From NCBI RefSeq assembly GCF_028714215.1, contig NZ_JAQTMS010000010.1, forward strand, positions 1 to 64,000: a stretch of 64,000 nt of DNA, in the 5' to 3' direction. A program made the position numbers and the translations under genes. Below are positions 40,577 through 49,171 of this stretch, in pieces. Numbering within the stretch: the first letter of the stretch is position 1; each line of letters starts with the position of its first letter. The DNA comes from Rhodoferax sp. GTDB taxonomy: Bacteria > Pseudomonadota > Gammaproteobacteria > Burkholderiales > Burkholderiaceae_C. The notes beneath the pieces are model-generated. The model was given only the letters and a program-made list of their open reading frames with translations, did not search any database and was not told the origin of the DNA.

Positions 40577-42099
40577 GGCAAGGGGTCTGGCCGCAAACCG
40601 GGATTCAATTCCGCAGCCAGGGTGGATGAAAACAGGGACGGCCGGAATTCGACATTTTTCAGGCGATGCTCGTCCAGCGCCAGCCGTTCCAGTTCTTCGG
40701 CCGGCACCGGCATCGAAAAAAGATAACCCTGGAGTTCGTCGCAGCCCAGGCTGACCAGCAGATCGCATTGACCGACCGTCTCCACGCCCTCGGCGACGAC
40801 CCGCAAATGGAGTGCCGCGGCCACGCTGACGATGGACTTGACGATCGATCTGGCCTCTTCACTTTCTTCCAGGTCGCAGACAAAGGCACGGTCGATTTTC
40901 AACTCGGCGGCGGGCAGCCGGCGCAAGGCCGCCAGGCTCGAATAGCCGGTGCCGAAATCGTCGATCGAAACATGGAAGCCGGCCTTGCGCATCTTGTCGA
41001 AGGTGAGCTGGGTCACCTTGGTGTCTTCCATCGCCACCGATTCGGTGATCTCGCAGGTAAATCGCCCCGGCTGCAGGCCGTTGCGATGCAAGGCCGCCTC
41101 GATGCGCTCGACCAGGTCGTCCTCGCGCATCTGGTAGCCTGAAATATTGACGGCCACCCGCATGCGCAGGCCGCGTTCACGCCAGCCGGCGGCCTTGCGG
41201 CAGGCCTCTTCAATGACCCAGTTGCCGATGGCACCGATCAATCCGTAGCGCTCGGCCAGCGGGATGAAAAGGACCGGACTGACCAATCCGCGCTCCGGGT
41301 GATGCCAGCGCAGCAACACCTCCGCCGCCGTGACTTGCAGGCTGACGGCGTCAATCTTCGGCTGAAAATAGAGTTCGAACTGGCCCAGTTCCAGTGCATT
41401 GCGCAACTCGTTGACCAGGATCGCCTGCTCACGCACTTCAACGCCCATTTTGACGTCGTATTGGCAGAACGCACTGCCACCGTTGAGCTTGACGCTTCGC
41501 ATCGCCGTGGCGGCATGGCCCATCAGCTTGGCGCGCGATCCATGCTCCGGGTAGGAAGCAATCCCGATCGAACAACTCAGTTGGGTCTGAATCAGATCAA
41601 ATTTGAAGGACTCGGCGAAAGTGTTGATCACCCGGCTGGCGGCCGTGCGGCCGACGGCCAGGGCGCCATTGACGATGAGTGCGAACTCACCCGCCGCGAT
41701 CCGGCAGGCCTCGGCCTTGGGGCCAGTGCACTGCACCAGTCGCTGCGCCACGTCCTTCAGCAGGCGGTCGCCAACGCCTTGACCAAAGGCATCGTTGAGC
41801 AAGCCGAAATTGTCCAGCGCGACGTACAGGACGCAGAAGGCCCCGCCAGCGCTGTCAACCTTCTGAACCTGCGTGTCCAGCACGGCATCGAAACCGGAAC
41901 GGGTCAGCAAGCCGGTCAACTCGTCGCGCTCCGACTGGGTCGACATCTGGTGCGAGACCCGCTTCAGTTCCAGCGAAAGGCGCAAGTTGCGCCGGCGTTC
42001 ACGCCAGTAAAGCCACAGCACGCAGACCGCCAGAACCAGGCACGCCGCGGCGAGGCCCAACCCGACGCCCGGGTGCTCGGAGAAGTAGCCAGGATTCAT
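40573..42099 (-). CDS. Membrane GGDEF/EAL protein, probably a c-di-GMP phosphodiesterase
   Basis: 508 aa from 42099 (MNPGYF); an upstream start at 42129 is possible. One N-terminal membrane helix (about 13-32). The GGDEF domain (about 55-225) has A-A-G-E-F at 135-139 in place of GGDEF, so cyclase activity is unlikely. The EAL domain (about 235-490) has E260-V-L, 'NISGYQM', 'EITES', 'IDDFGTGYSSL', 'LKIDRAFV' and 'VAEGVET', i.e. the metal and catalytic residues are present. It should hydrolyse c-di-GMP at the inner membrane. Convergent with the ECF sigma gene. Confidence 0.9.
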   Translation of the reverse strand: MNPGYFSEHPGVGLGLAAACLVLAVCVLWLYWRERRRNLRLSLELKRVSHQMSTQSERDELTGLLTRSGFDAVLDTQVQKVDSAGGAFCVLYVALDNFGLLNDAFGQGVGDRLLKDVAQRLVQCTGPKAEACRIAAGEFALIVNGALAVGRTAASRVINTFAESFKFDLIQTQLSCSIGIASYPEHGSRAKLMGHAATAMRSVKLNGGSAFCQYDVKMGVEVREQAILVNELRNALELGQFELYFQPKIDAVSLQVTAAEVLLRWHHPERGLVSPVLFIPLAERYGLIGAIGNWVIEEACRKAAGWRERGLRMRVAVNISGYQMREDDLVERIEAALHRNGLQPGRFTCEITESVAMEDTKVTQLTFDKMRKAGFHVSIDDFGTGYSSLAALRRLPAAELKIDRAFVCDLEESEEARSIVKSIVSVAAALHLRVVAEGVETVGQCDLLVSLGCDELQGYLFSMPVPAEELERLALDEHRLKNVEFRPSLFSSTLAAELNPGLRPDPLP

Positions 42100-42337
42100 C
42101 TGACAAGGCCCGCCATCAAAAACAGGCAAAACGCTTCAGGACCATGCATCACTTCGGCCAATAGGGAATACAGGCTCGGATGCTACTCGCTTTTCCCGGA
42201 CCAACACCCACGGCGGGATCAACAAATGACCCCGGTGCGTGCCCGGACATCAGCATGACCGGTGCACCAAGCTTCAAGACGGTTTTGGCAAGGGATCGTT
42301 CAATGGCGTGGCATAGCCCGCCCGCCACCGCCGATGA

Positions 42338-42856
42338 TCATTGCTGCGGCGGGGTTGGCTTCTCCGCGCGCTGACGCGCAATGGGGTCGCATGTGAGTCT
42401 CTGTGTAAATGTCATGGTTACGGTACCGCCGGTCGGGATAACCACCTGCTGTGGCGAGTAATGCTTGGTCCACGAGGCACTCGCGCCAGCGCAACCCACG
42501 TAGTGCGCCACGGGTGTCATCGGGTTCTCATTTTGCAGAGCCACCGAACAAGTACTTCCGCCCGCGACCACATAGCTGGGCCGGCCACGATTCTGCAAAG
42601 CCAGGTTCTGATAGCTTGGCCCGGCCGGAGTGCAAGACAGACTGAATGACGCCATCCCATGAGGCAGCAGAAACAACGCCCCGTTGGTGTCGAACATTTC
42701 GCCGGCCACTTTCAGCGTGCCGGTGGACAGGGGGGTGGCCGGGTTGCCCGCCGCGGCAGCTTGCGTCGCCAGCGTCAAACCGATTGCCAAGGCCAGCGCG
42801 ATACCTGCCGGCGAGCACAAGATTTCCGCCAATCCACGGCGATGTAGCAGATTCAT
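42338..42856 (-). CDS. Exported protein of unknown function
   Basis: 172 aa. Start at 42856 (MNLLHRR) with GAGGGG about 7 nt upstream. Hydrophobic export signal about residues 17-37, cut near TQAAAA. Mature part with four Cys ('SLSCTPAG', 'GSTCSVAL', 'YVGCAGA', 'RLTCDP'), probably an Ig-like beta-sandwich with disulfides. 19 nt after the 42876 gene, hence last of the minus-strand operon starting near 49006. No family recognised. Confidence 0.7.
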   Translation of the reverse strand: MNLLHRRGLAEILCSPAGIALALAIGLTLATQAAAAGNPATPLSTGTLKVAGEMFDTNGALFLLPHGMASFSLSCTPAGPSYQNLALQNRGRPSYVVAGGSTCSVALQNENPMTPVAHYVGCAGASASWTKHYSPQQVVIPTGGTVTMTFTQRLTCDPIARQRAEKPTPPQQ

Positions 42857-42875
42857 TTCGATTCCCCTCTCCCTG

Positions 42876-44186
42876 TCAACAGAAGCTGCAGCCGCTGCCA
42901 TGCAGGGTGAGCTGGTAAGGATTCTGCTGATTGATTGCATTGTGATTGATCCACCATATCTGATTGAAAGCCCCGGTCTGGGCTGGCCCGAAATACAGGC
43001 TGAAGGATTTGCTCTGTCCCGGATTTATCGTGAATGTCCCGGAAGGACTGACTGAAAACGGCGGATTCAAATTGCCTACCGTGATAGTCAATGGGGCGTT
43101 TGAGTTGGCCGCATTTCCCAGTGTGATGGTGCGCCAGGCGGGCGACGTTCCAAGTTTGACGCTGCCAAAATCCTGGTATGACATGGGAGACAGGGTCATA
43201 TAGATTCCGGGAACGGGAGCCGGCGGCGGCACCACAATCGAGGCGCAAATATGGGTGTTGTTGGCAGAGCTGGGATCGACCCAGTTGCCCTGCGTCACGC
43301 TGGCACAGTTCTGGAATGTGCCGCCCTGCGCCACGTTGAAATGCAGGGAGGCACTGACGCTCTGCCCGAAAGGTATCGTGTTGTTGTAGACGCAGGGCAT
43401 GGAAGCCGCGACCGGTCCGGCTGCCGCCGTGCAAGTAAAGCTGCCACTGGAACTGGTGTACAGCGTACCCGGAGGTGGCGCCACCGGATTGCTCGTCAAT
43501 GTGACCGGGCTGCCGGAATAGGTGTTGCTACTGCCGTTATGCACCCCGACGGTACACAGCACCGCCTGCGGCCCATGGGCCGGGTCGAGCGCGCAGGTAT
43601 TCGTCATGCCCAGGTCTGCCCCAGTGGGCGGTGGCGGCGCTGGCACCACCACCGAGGCGCAAATATTGCTGTTGTTGCTCGGATCGTGGTCGGCCAGTTT
43701 GGGGCTGGGCGGGGTGGCCTGGGTCACCGTGGCGCAATTCGTCAGCGAGCCGCCCTGACCAAAGCCAAACCCGAAGAAGGCAAACTTCGACTCCCCGGGT
43801 GCCAGGGACACATTGGCGGTACAGGTCTTGGGCTGGATGGAGCCCCCGGGCTCGGGCGAGCAGGTGGGCATCAGGCTACCACCATGACCGGCCATCAGGG
43901 AGTTTGGCGCGACCACCGTCGACGTGTCCACAATCGTCATCGGGGCGAACGATGCCATGCCGCCAATATTCTTGACGGTGACGGTGCAGAGCACCGATTG
44001 CGATCCATTGATCGCGCACACGTTATCGACCTTCAGGTCGGGGCCCGAAAATTGCGTGGCAACCAGAGGCCCTGCAGGTCGGCCCAGAGGTCCAACAGTC
44101 TGGGCCCCTACCGGGATCTGGAAGATAGCCGCGCCGAGCAGCGGCAGCAGCCACCTGACCAGGCAAGATTTCAGTTTGGATTTCAT
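42876..44186 (-). CDS. Exported protein with DUF11/CARDB-like repeats and a C-terminal ASPM-SPD-2-Hydin-type domain
   Basis: 436 aa. Start at 44186 (MKSKLK) with AAGGAAG upstream; Sec signal cut after PVGAQ. Two homologous Ig-like repeats (about 50-180 and 190-325), each with 'CTV' and ending in 'GG(S/T)..NCA(T/S)VTQ...D(P/S)S.NN(S/T)(N/H)ICASVVVP', typical of DUF11/CARDB modules. A C-terminal domain (about 335-430, 'FGSVKLGTSPAWRTITLGNAANS') is of the choice-of-anchor D/Hydin type. The end 'LHGSGCSFC' has no PEP-CTERM or IPTL-CTERM tail. Probably secreted or surface-associated. Confidence 0.8.
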   Translation of the reverse strand: MKSKLKSCLVRWLLPLLGAAIFQIPVGAQTVGPLGRPAGPLVATQFSGPDLKVDNVCAINGSQSVLCTVTVKNIGGMASFAPMTIVDTSTVVAPNSLMAGHGGSLMPTCSPEPGGSIQPKTCTANVSLAPGESKFAFFGFGFGQGGSLTNCATVTQATPPSPKLADHDPSNNSNICASVVVPAPPPPTGADLGMTNTCALDPAHGPQAVLCTVGVHNGSSNTYSGSPVTLTSNPVAPPPGTLYTSSSGSFTCTAAAGPVAASMPCVYNNTIPFGQSVSASLHFNVAQGGTFQNCASVTQGNWVDPSSANNTHICASIVVPPPAPVPGIYMTLSPMSYQDFGSVKLGTSPAWRTITLGNAANSNAPLTITVGNLNPPFSVSPSGTFTINPGQSKSFSLYFGPAQTGAFNQIWWINHNAINQQNPYQLTLHGSGCSFC

Positions 44187-44190
44187 TTCT

Positions 44191-44547
44191 TTACTTCCTT
44201 GCTGGCGCATTGGGCGCCTTATGACCCAAGGTACACGCAACCTTTGCGCCTTTGTCCTCCAGGACGCCTCCTGCAGTCTTGCAGGCATCCGTCACCTTGG
44301 CCAGGACCCCTGGCCGGCTTGATGTTCCCTGGTATCTTTGCTTCGCCGGCGTTTTCACCAAGACACACAATTCAGTGTCGACCTCTTCCACTTTGGGGAA
44401 GTTATTTACGTCCGGTTTCAGGCATACGAAATCGAAGCAGTTCTCCCCCTTCGCATCGCACATCAGTTTGGCATGGACAGCAACTGGGGAAGCGGCGAAG
44501 GCTGTTGCCAACGCAATCGTCAACGTCTTTTGGTAAAAAGCACCCAT
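44191..44547 (-). CDS. Small exported Cys-containing protein (paralogue 1)
   Basis: 118 aa. Two adjacent ATGs (44550 and 44547) follow an AAGGAG site; the second has better spacing. Signal peptide cut after AVHA. Mature protein with 'MCDAKGENCFDFVCLKPD', 'ELCVLVKT', 'GTSSRPGVLAKV' and 'GGVLEDKGAKVACTLG'. The same pattern appears in the next gene upstream (44662), so they are tandem paralogues of an unnamed family. 4 nt before the 42876 gene. Confidence 0.75.
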   Translation of the reverse strand: MGAFYQKTLTIALATAFAASPVAVHAKLMCDAKGENCFDFVCLKPDVNNFPKVEEVDTELCVLVKTPAKQRYQGTSSRPGVLAKVTDACKTAGGVLEDKGAKVACTLGHKAPNAPARK

Positions 44548-44661
44548 CATTTTCTCCTTCTCCATAGTGCGGAAAGAATGTTGCCGGGTCGCGAGGCCTT
44601 GCCGCCTTTTCCGGCTTTGCAGATCGGCCCGCTTGCCAGCATTCAAACCAACGCAGGATGA

Positions 44662-45150
44662 CTACTTGAGTTGCGCAGGAATTGGCGACGTCCTGTCGCC
44701 ACACGGCGGCTGCTCCCCATTTGGACAGGGTTTCACAGTCTTGAGGAGTCCCGGTTCCTTGGGATTGGTCGGGCTGGGGACGGGTGGTTTGAAAGCGGCG
44801 GCAGGCTGTTTCCCATTGCCAAGGATGCATGCCACCTCTGAGCCCTTGTCCTGCAAGACACCGCCAACACCCTTGCAATCAGCGCCTACCTTGGCCAGAA
44901 CCCCTTGCCTACTTGATGTTCCTTCAGTTCTTGGCTTCACATTCATTATTTTCAGACACAAATTTTTACTTAAGCTTGTATCCTGCACGTCTACTGTCGA
45001 GAGCGTGGTCTTGTCGTACGGCAGGCAGGTGAAGGTGAAACAATTCGCCCCATTCGCATCACAGATTCGTGCGGCATATACAGCAGCCGGTGCAGCAGCG
45101 AAGACCGTTGCCAGTACCACCGTCGACATATTCTTGCAGAAGGTATTCAT
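44662..45150 (-). CDS. Small exported Cys-containing protein (paralogue 2)
   Basis: 162 aa. Start at 45150 (MNTFCKN) with AGGGAA 6 nt upstream; signal peptide cut after AVYA. Shares 'ICDANGANCFTFTCLP', 'GTSSRQGVLAKV' and 'GGVLQDKGSEVACILG' with the product at 44191, plus a Pro-rich Cys-containing tail of about 45 residues. The leaders of the two genes are also similar (AGTGCGG..AAGAA..TTGCCG), so the duplication included the upstream region. Confidence 0.75.
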   Translation of the reverse strand: MNTFCKNMSTVVLATVFAAAPAAVYAARICDANGANCFTFTCLPYDKTTLSTVDVQDTSLSKNLCLKIMNVKPRTEGTSSRQGVLAKVGADCKGVGGVLQDKGSEVACILGNGKQPAAAFKPPVPSPTNPKEPGLLKTVKPCPNGEQPPCGDRTSPIPAQLK

Positions 45151-45213
45151 CACAATTCCCTGTTTAGAGTGCGGCAAGAAAGGGCATTGCCGCGTCGCCC
45201 AACCGTGTGGCAT

Positions 45214-46929
45214 TCAAGGCGCGTTGGCAAACTCGCGCCATTCGCTCTCACCCACAAACTGGCCGTCGCCGGCCAGCGCAACGACGCGCCAGCGCCCGGC
45301 CTTGTTGACCAGTGATGCGGCGATGAAGGGCGGTGCGGTATAGCGGTTCATCCCCTCCTGCGCGCGCGGAGCGACACGGGCCGAGTAGATCCGCTTGCCG
45401 TTGGCCTCGATCTCCAGCCGGTACTGGCTGACGCCCTTGTTTTCCAACCACTGGAAGCTTGCCGCGGCGTCTTTTTCCAGGACCGCACCGGCTGGCGGTG
45501 CCAGCAAGGTAATGGGTTCCGGCGCCGCTTTGGCACCGGCCACCGGGCCACCACCTTCGCCAATGTAGTAACGCAGCACCGGCAACACAAAAGGCGCCGC
45601 ACCGGCCGGCACGCCGGCCAGACTATCGCTGGCCTCAATGCGCAGCAGCAACTGGTACTGGCCGTAGTTTTCGTTGGCCAGCAATTTCGGATTCGGACCG
45701 GCCAGCACGGCCTGACCGATCGCCGGCAAATAGACGTTGACGCGTTCCAGCACCTGATACCGGTGTTGCTGCGCCCGCTCCAGCGGACTCAAACTGGATT
45801 CCGCCGTCAGGTCCAGCGTGGTCGGCTGAATGTCGTTGGGCCCCACCAGTTCCCAGCGGGCACGCAGCACACCGGCCCCCTGATAGCGCAGCATCGCGCC
45901 GACCGCCGGCAAGACCTGGCCACGCTTGAAGAAGCCGATGTTTTGCAGGCTCCCGCCTTCCCTGAAACCGAGGCGTATCTCGGTCAGCGCCAACGGCGCA
46001 TTGGCTGCGTTGCCGCCCAGCCGCAGTTGAACCACGGCGTACTTGCCAGAACTGAACTGGCGCACGAAGTAGAAAATGCCGCTGCCGCTGCCGCTGGCCA
46101 GGGCTCGCTGGGTCGCCTGGCGCGCCATGGTTTCCGGCACCGCAAGCGTTTCGCCGGTTAGCAGGCCAGCGCCAAAGCCCATGGCTGCATTCGCAAAGCC
46201 CAGGCTGCTGCCGGGCTGGCAGGGGTTGCTGCTGCTGACGCCGCTGACCGGGTAGGCCCCATTCAGCGCAGCGCAAAACTGCCCACCCAGGGGCGTGTCG
46301 GCACTCGCCAGGGCATAGCGCACCAGCACAGTGGACGCCGCGGCCTGGGCGACATCCTGTAACGAAGATGTGGCGCTGATGATGCCGCCCGGCGCCGGCT
46401 CGATCAGGTTCACCTGGAAGGTCACAAAACGCGCGGCAATGGGCGGCGCCGCCGGAGAACTCTGGCTCTGAAATTGGGTAACCACAAAAAATTGCCGGCC
46501 ACCGTAACGCTGGCCATAAGCCGCCAGTGTGGCAACCATGGCACTGAGCTGCGCCGGGGTGTAGCTGGCACCATAGGTTTGCGGCGTGGTGCTACTGGCC
46601 GCGGCGCCCACGTTGACGCTGCCCAATACGCTGGCCGGCTGGCACGGGTTGACCAGGCCGACCCCTGGCGCTCCCCCGGCGAGCGCGGCGCAGACGGTGG
46701 CATCGGGCAAGCGGGCACCCGTGCCGCTGCGTGCCAGCGGCGTTACCGTCACCATGACAGAGCCCCCCGCCATGACGTTCAAATTGAAAGTGCTGGGCGC
46801 GACGGCGAAGACCTGGGCCTGCACCGGCAGCACCACGGCCACCATGGCAAGCAGCAAACACCAGCGGCGGCATCGGGCCAGGACGCCCTGTGCCGGCAAC
46901 AGTTCTTCTGGAATGCAGGAGTGTTTCAT
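45214..46929 (-). CDS. Large exported protein of unknown function
   Basis: 571 aa. Basic N-terminus then a hydrophobic signal (about 22-39) cut after PVQAQ. All-beta composition with an internal repeat: 'FNLNVMAGGSVMVTVTPLARSGTGARLPDATVCAAL' with 'NPCQPASVLGSVN', and later 'STVLVRYALASADTPLGGQFCAAL' with 'NPCQPGSSLGFAN'. The C-terminal part (about 470-565) looks like an Ig/FN3 sandwich ('FQWLENKGVSQYRLEIEANGKRIYSARV'). 13 nt after the outer-membrane barrel gene, so the two products probably act together. Confidence 0.78.
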   Translation of the reverse strand: MKHSCIPEELLPAQGVLARCRRWCLLLAMVAVVLPVQAQVFAVAPSTFNLNVMAGGSVMVTVTPLARSGTGARLPDATVCAALAGGAPGVGLVNPCQPASVLGSVNVGAAASSTTPQTYGASYTPAQLSAMVATLAAYGQRYGGRQFFVVTQFQSQSSPAAPPIAARFVTFQVNLIEPAPGGIISATSSLQDVAQAAASTVLVRYALASADTPLGGQFCAALNGAYPVSGVSSSNPCQPGSSLGFANAAMGFGAGLLTGETLAVPETMARQATQRALASGSGSGIFYFVRQFSSGKYAVVQLRLGGNAANAPLALTEIRLGFREGGSLQNIGFFKRGQVLPAVGAMLRYQGAGVLRARWELVGPNDIQPTTLDLTAESSLSPLERAQQHRYQVLERVNVYLPAIGQAVLAGPNPKLLANENYGQYQLLLRIEASDSLAGVPAGAAPFVLPVLRYYIGEGGGPVAGAKAAPEPITLLAPPAGAVLEKDAAASFQWLENKGVSQYRLEIEANGKRIYSARVAPRAQEGMNRYTAPPFIAASLVNKAGRWRVVALAGDGQFVGESEWREFANAP

Positions 46930-46942
46930 GCAGCGCTTTCAG

Positions 46943-49006
46943 TTAAAAAAACGACAGGCTCAGGGCCGCGTTAAGGGTTTTGTAGCGAATGCCAATGCCC
47001 AGTGAATTGACGTTGCTGTCGCTGTAGCTCAAGGTCCACTGGCCAGGCAACTTGGCACCGAACGAGGTCAGATTGAATTGCTTGGTCAGCTGCAACTGGG
47101 CCAGCAGGGTTTCGTTGTCGTTGCTGAAGATGGAGTCATGGTCGTGACTGGCACTGACGTTCGCGATGAAGTTGTAGCGGTCGCCAAAGCGCCAATTCAA
47201 GCCGGCCTGGGCGGTGTTGTTATAGCGCTCGATCCCGCTGTCGCGCTGCTCCGAGCGGCGCTTGCCGGCGCCGCCATTGAGGCTCAGGAATTCTGTTGCC
47301 TGGTAGGACGCCGTCACCATGTGTCCGACGTCCAGCAGGTCCTGCAACTCCAGGCCCGACTGGCTGTTGTCCTGCAGGTTGCGGCTGTATTGGTAACCGA
47401 AGTTGAAGCGGCTCACCGTCCAGTTCAATCCCAGACCGTCGGTCGTCACCATGACATCGGGCAGATTGGCAATCGTTTGCCCCAGCGGAATGTGGTTTGT
47501 GTCTGCCAGGTTGTGGTTGCGGCCGTGGGTGTAGCTGAGCGTGGGCGCCCACGGCGGCGGCTGCGCGCTGTCCAGCATCTGGCCCAACGGTGCGCTCAGC
47601 ATGAAGTTGAGGGTTTGGGCGCGGTTGATCAGAAAGGCCGCGGCGTTATCGACGTTGTCGGATCGGTTGCCCAACTGCAGTTGGCCGGCCAGCACACCCA
47701 GGCTGGCATTCAGCGCCACCGTGTCGCTGATGTAGTTGGCCGCTTGCGGCGAACCGAGCGACTTGTAGGTCGCCGCCGAATACTCGTGGCGCGCCTGCAG
47801 CGTCGTCGAGAATGCGTAGTCTTTGCTGACCTGCGCACCTCTCACCAGGTCGTAAGCCAGGTCCGCGTACCAGGAGTCGCCCGAAGTGGTTGGCAGCGGC
47901 GCCACATTGAGCGCCGCATTGCCCAAACTGGTGAAATCGCTGTGGGCAAAAGCGAGGTCCGCGCGCAAACGGCCGTCCTGGCTGCGGGACTGCGCCCGCA
48001 GCCCCCAGCCACGGCTCTCTTCCGCGTCCTGCAAGCTGGCGATGCCGGCGACCAATTGGGGCTTGACGGCGCCCTGAAACGAAGTGGCTTCCAGCCTGAA
48101 CCCCCCCGCACGTTCCAGCAGTTCCACGCCGGCGGTGGCGGTCGCCAGCCGATGCTCGACATCGTTCACACCGAGGAAGTTGCTGGCGCCCAGCGTCTGA
48201 GTGCCGTTTTGCAGTGCCGCGACCAGGTCCACCCGGCTGCCAAATTTCTGCGTCAACAGCACGCCCCGATTGCCAATGGCGTTGGCTAGCAGAGGGTTGG
48301 TGCCGGCCTGCACCTGGCCTAGGGCCAGCCCGGTCTGGCCCACCCCGCTGTTGAAAGTACTGTCGATCAAATAGCTGGTCACATCCAGTTTGGGTGCATC
48401 ATCGCCGCGGCTGACAAAGCTGACGGTCTCGGGTCGGTAGCTGCTGCCGGCGACATTGAACTGTGACTTGACCGACCAGTCGGCACCCCCATGCTCGGTT
48501 TGCAGACCCCCCTGCACGGTCAGGTCGGCGTAGGTGGCTCGGGTCGGCGGCTGGGCGCTGTCTGAATGGGACTCGGCCAGTTGCGACTTGGCTCCGACGA
48601 TCAGGCTTGGACGGTAAACAGGCGTCCTGTTGCCAGCCGGCGGCGGCGCCACGGAAATTGAAGCCTGGCCAATTTCAAGCCATTGGTTGCTTACGCCGAT
48701 CCGGTACACCCGCAACAGGTTGCTGCCCACCGGCAAAGGCATGGCAGCGAACACGCCTTCCAGTCTGGTGGGTGATACCCATCGAAAATTCGCCGTCACA
48801 TCCTCGGTCCCCACGATCACGGCGAATTGGCCGTCGCTGGCGTTCACCGCGCTGGCGAAAACCAGAGTGACATTGTCCGTGGCGGCTATCGTTTTTCCGG
48901 CAAAACTGGCTTCAAAACCGGCAGCGGTTGCCTGCGCCAACGCGGCGCCAGGGGCTGCCGCACCCAGAACCATGCCGACCGCCAGGACACTGATGGTGAA
49001 TCTCAT
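46943..49006 (-). CDS. Outer-membrane beta-barrel protein of unknown function
   Basis: 687 aa. Signal peptide cut after AALAQ; an N-terminal Ig-like domain (about 30-120) precedes a long region of alternating amphipathic strands. The last residues 'TLNAALSLSFF' end in Phe, the BAM recognition pattern. No plug domain or TonB box, so it is a channel, secretion pore or structural barrel rather than a receptor. First gene of a six-gene minus-strand unit, with a TGAACC-N16-CGAC promoter 54 nt upstream. Confidence 0.82.
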   Translation of the reverse strand: MRFTISVLAVGMVLGAAAPGAALAQATAAGFEASFAGKTIAATDNVTLVFASAVNASDGQFAVIVGTEDVTANFRWVSPTRLEGVFAAMPLPVGSNLLRVYRIGVSNQWLEIGQASISVAPPPAGNRTPVYRPSLIVGAKSQLAESHSDSAQPPTRATYADLTVQGGLQTEHGGADWSVKSQFNVAGSSYRPETVSFVSRGDDAPKLDVTSYLIDSTFNSGVGQTGLALGQVQAGTNPLLANAIGNRGVLLTQKFGSRVDLVAALQNGTQTLGASNFLGVNDVEHRLATATAGVELLERAGGFRLEATSFQGAVKPQLVAGIASLQDAEESRGWGLRAQSRSQDGRLRADLAFAHSDFTSLGNAALNVAPLPTTSGDSWYADLAYDLVRGAQVSKDYAFSTTLQARHEYSAATYKSLGSPQAANYISDTVALNASLGVLAGQLQLGNRSDNVDNAAAFLINRAQTLNFMLSAPLGQMLDSAQPPPWAPTLSYTHGRNHNLADTNHIPLGQTIANLPDVMVTTDGLGLNWTVSRFNFGYQYSRNLQDNSQSGLELQDLLDVGHMVTASYQATEFLSLNGGAGKRRSEQRDSGIERYNNTAQAGLNWRFGDRYNFIANVSASHDHDSIFSNDNETLLAQLQLTKQFNLTSFGAKLPGQWTLSYSDSNVNSLGIGIRYKTLNAALSLSFF

Positions 49007-49060
49007 GAATACCTCGCTTCTATCTGCAAAATCGACCCTAGGGTCATCGCTTCATAGGTA

Positions 49061-49087
49061 AGTCGAAGCGAAAGCAGACGCGGTTCA
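49061..49087 (-). promoter_or_regulatory. Candidate ECF promoter of the barrel/secreted-protein operon
   Basis: Minus-strand TGAACC (49087-49082), 16 nt, CGACT (49065-49061), 54 nt before the start codon at 49006. Same boxes, spacing and distance as four other sites in this island. Confidence 0.7.
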
Positions 49088-49171
49088 ACGCGGGCGAATA
49101 AATATTTGCAGAGTCGGGCGCAACGGCGTAAGCCGGACCAGAACATCCAGCATCCCGTTTCCAGTTGAGGA

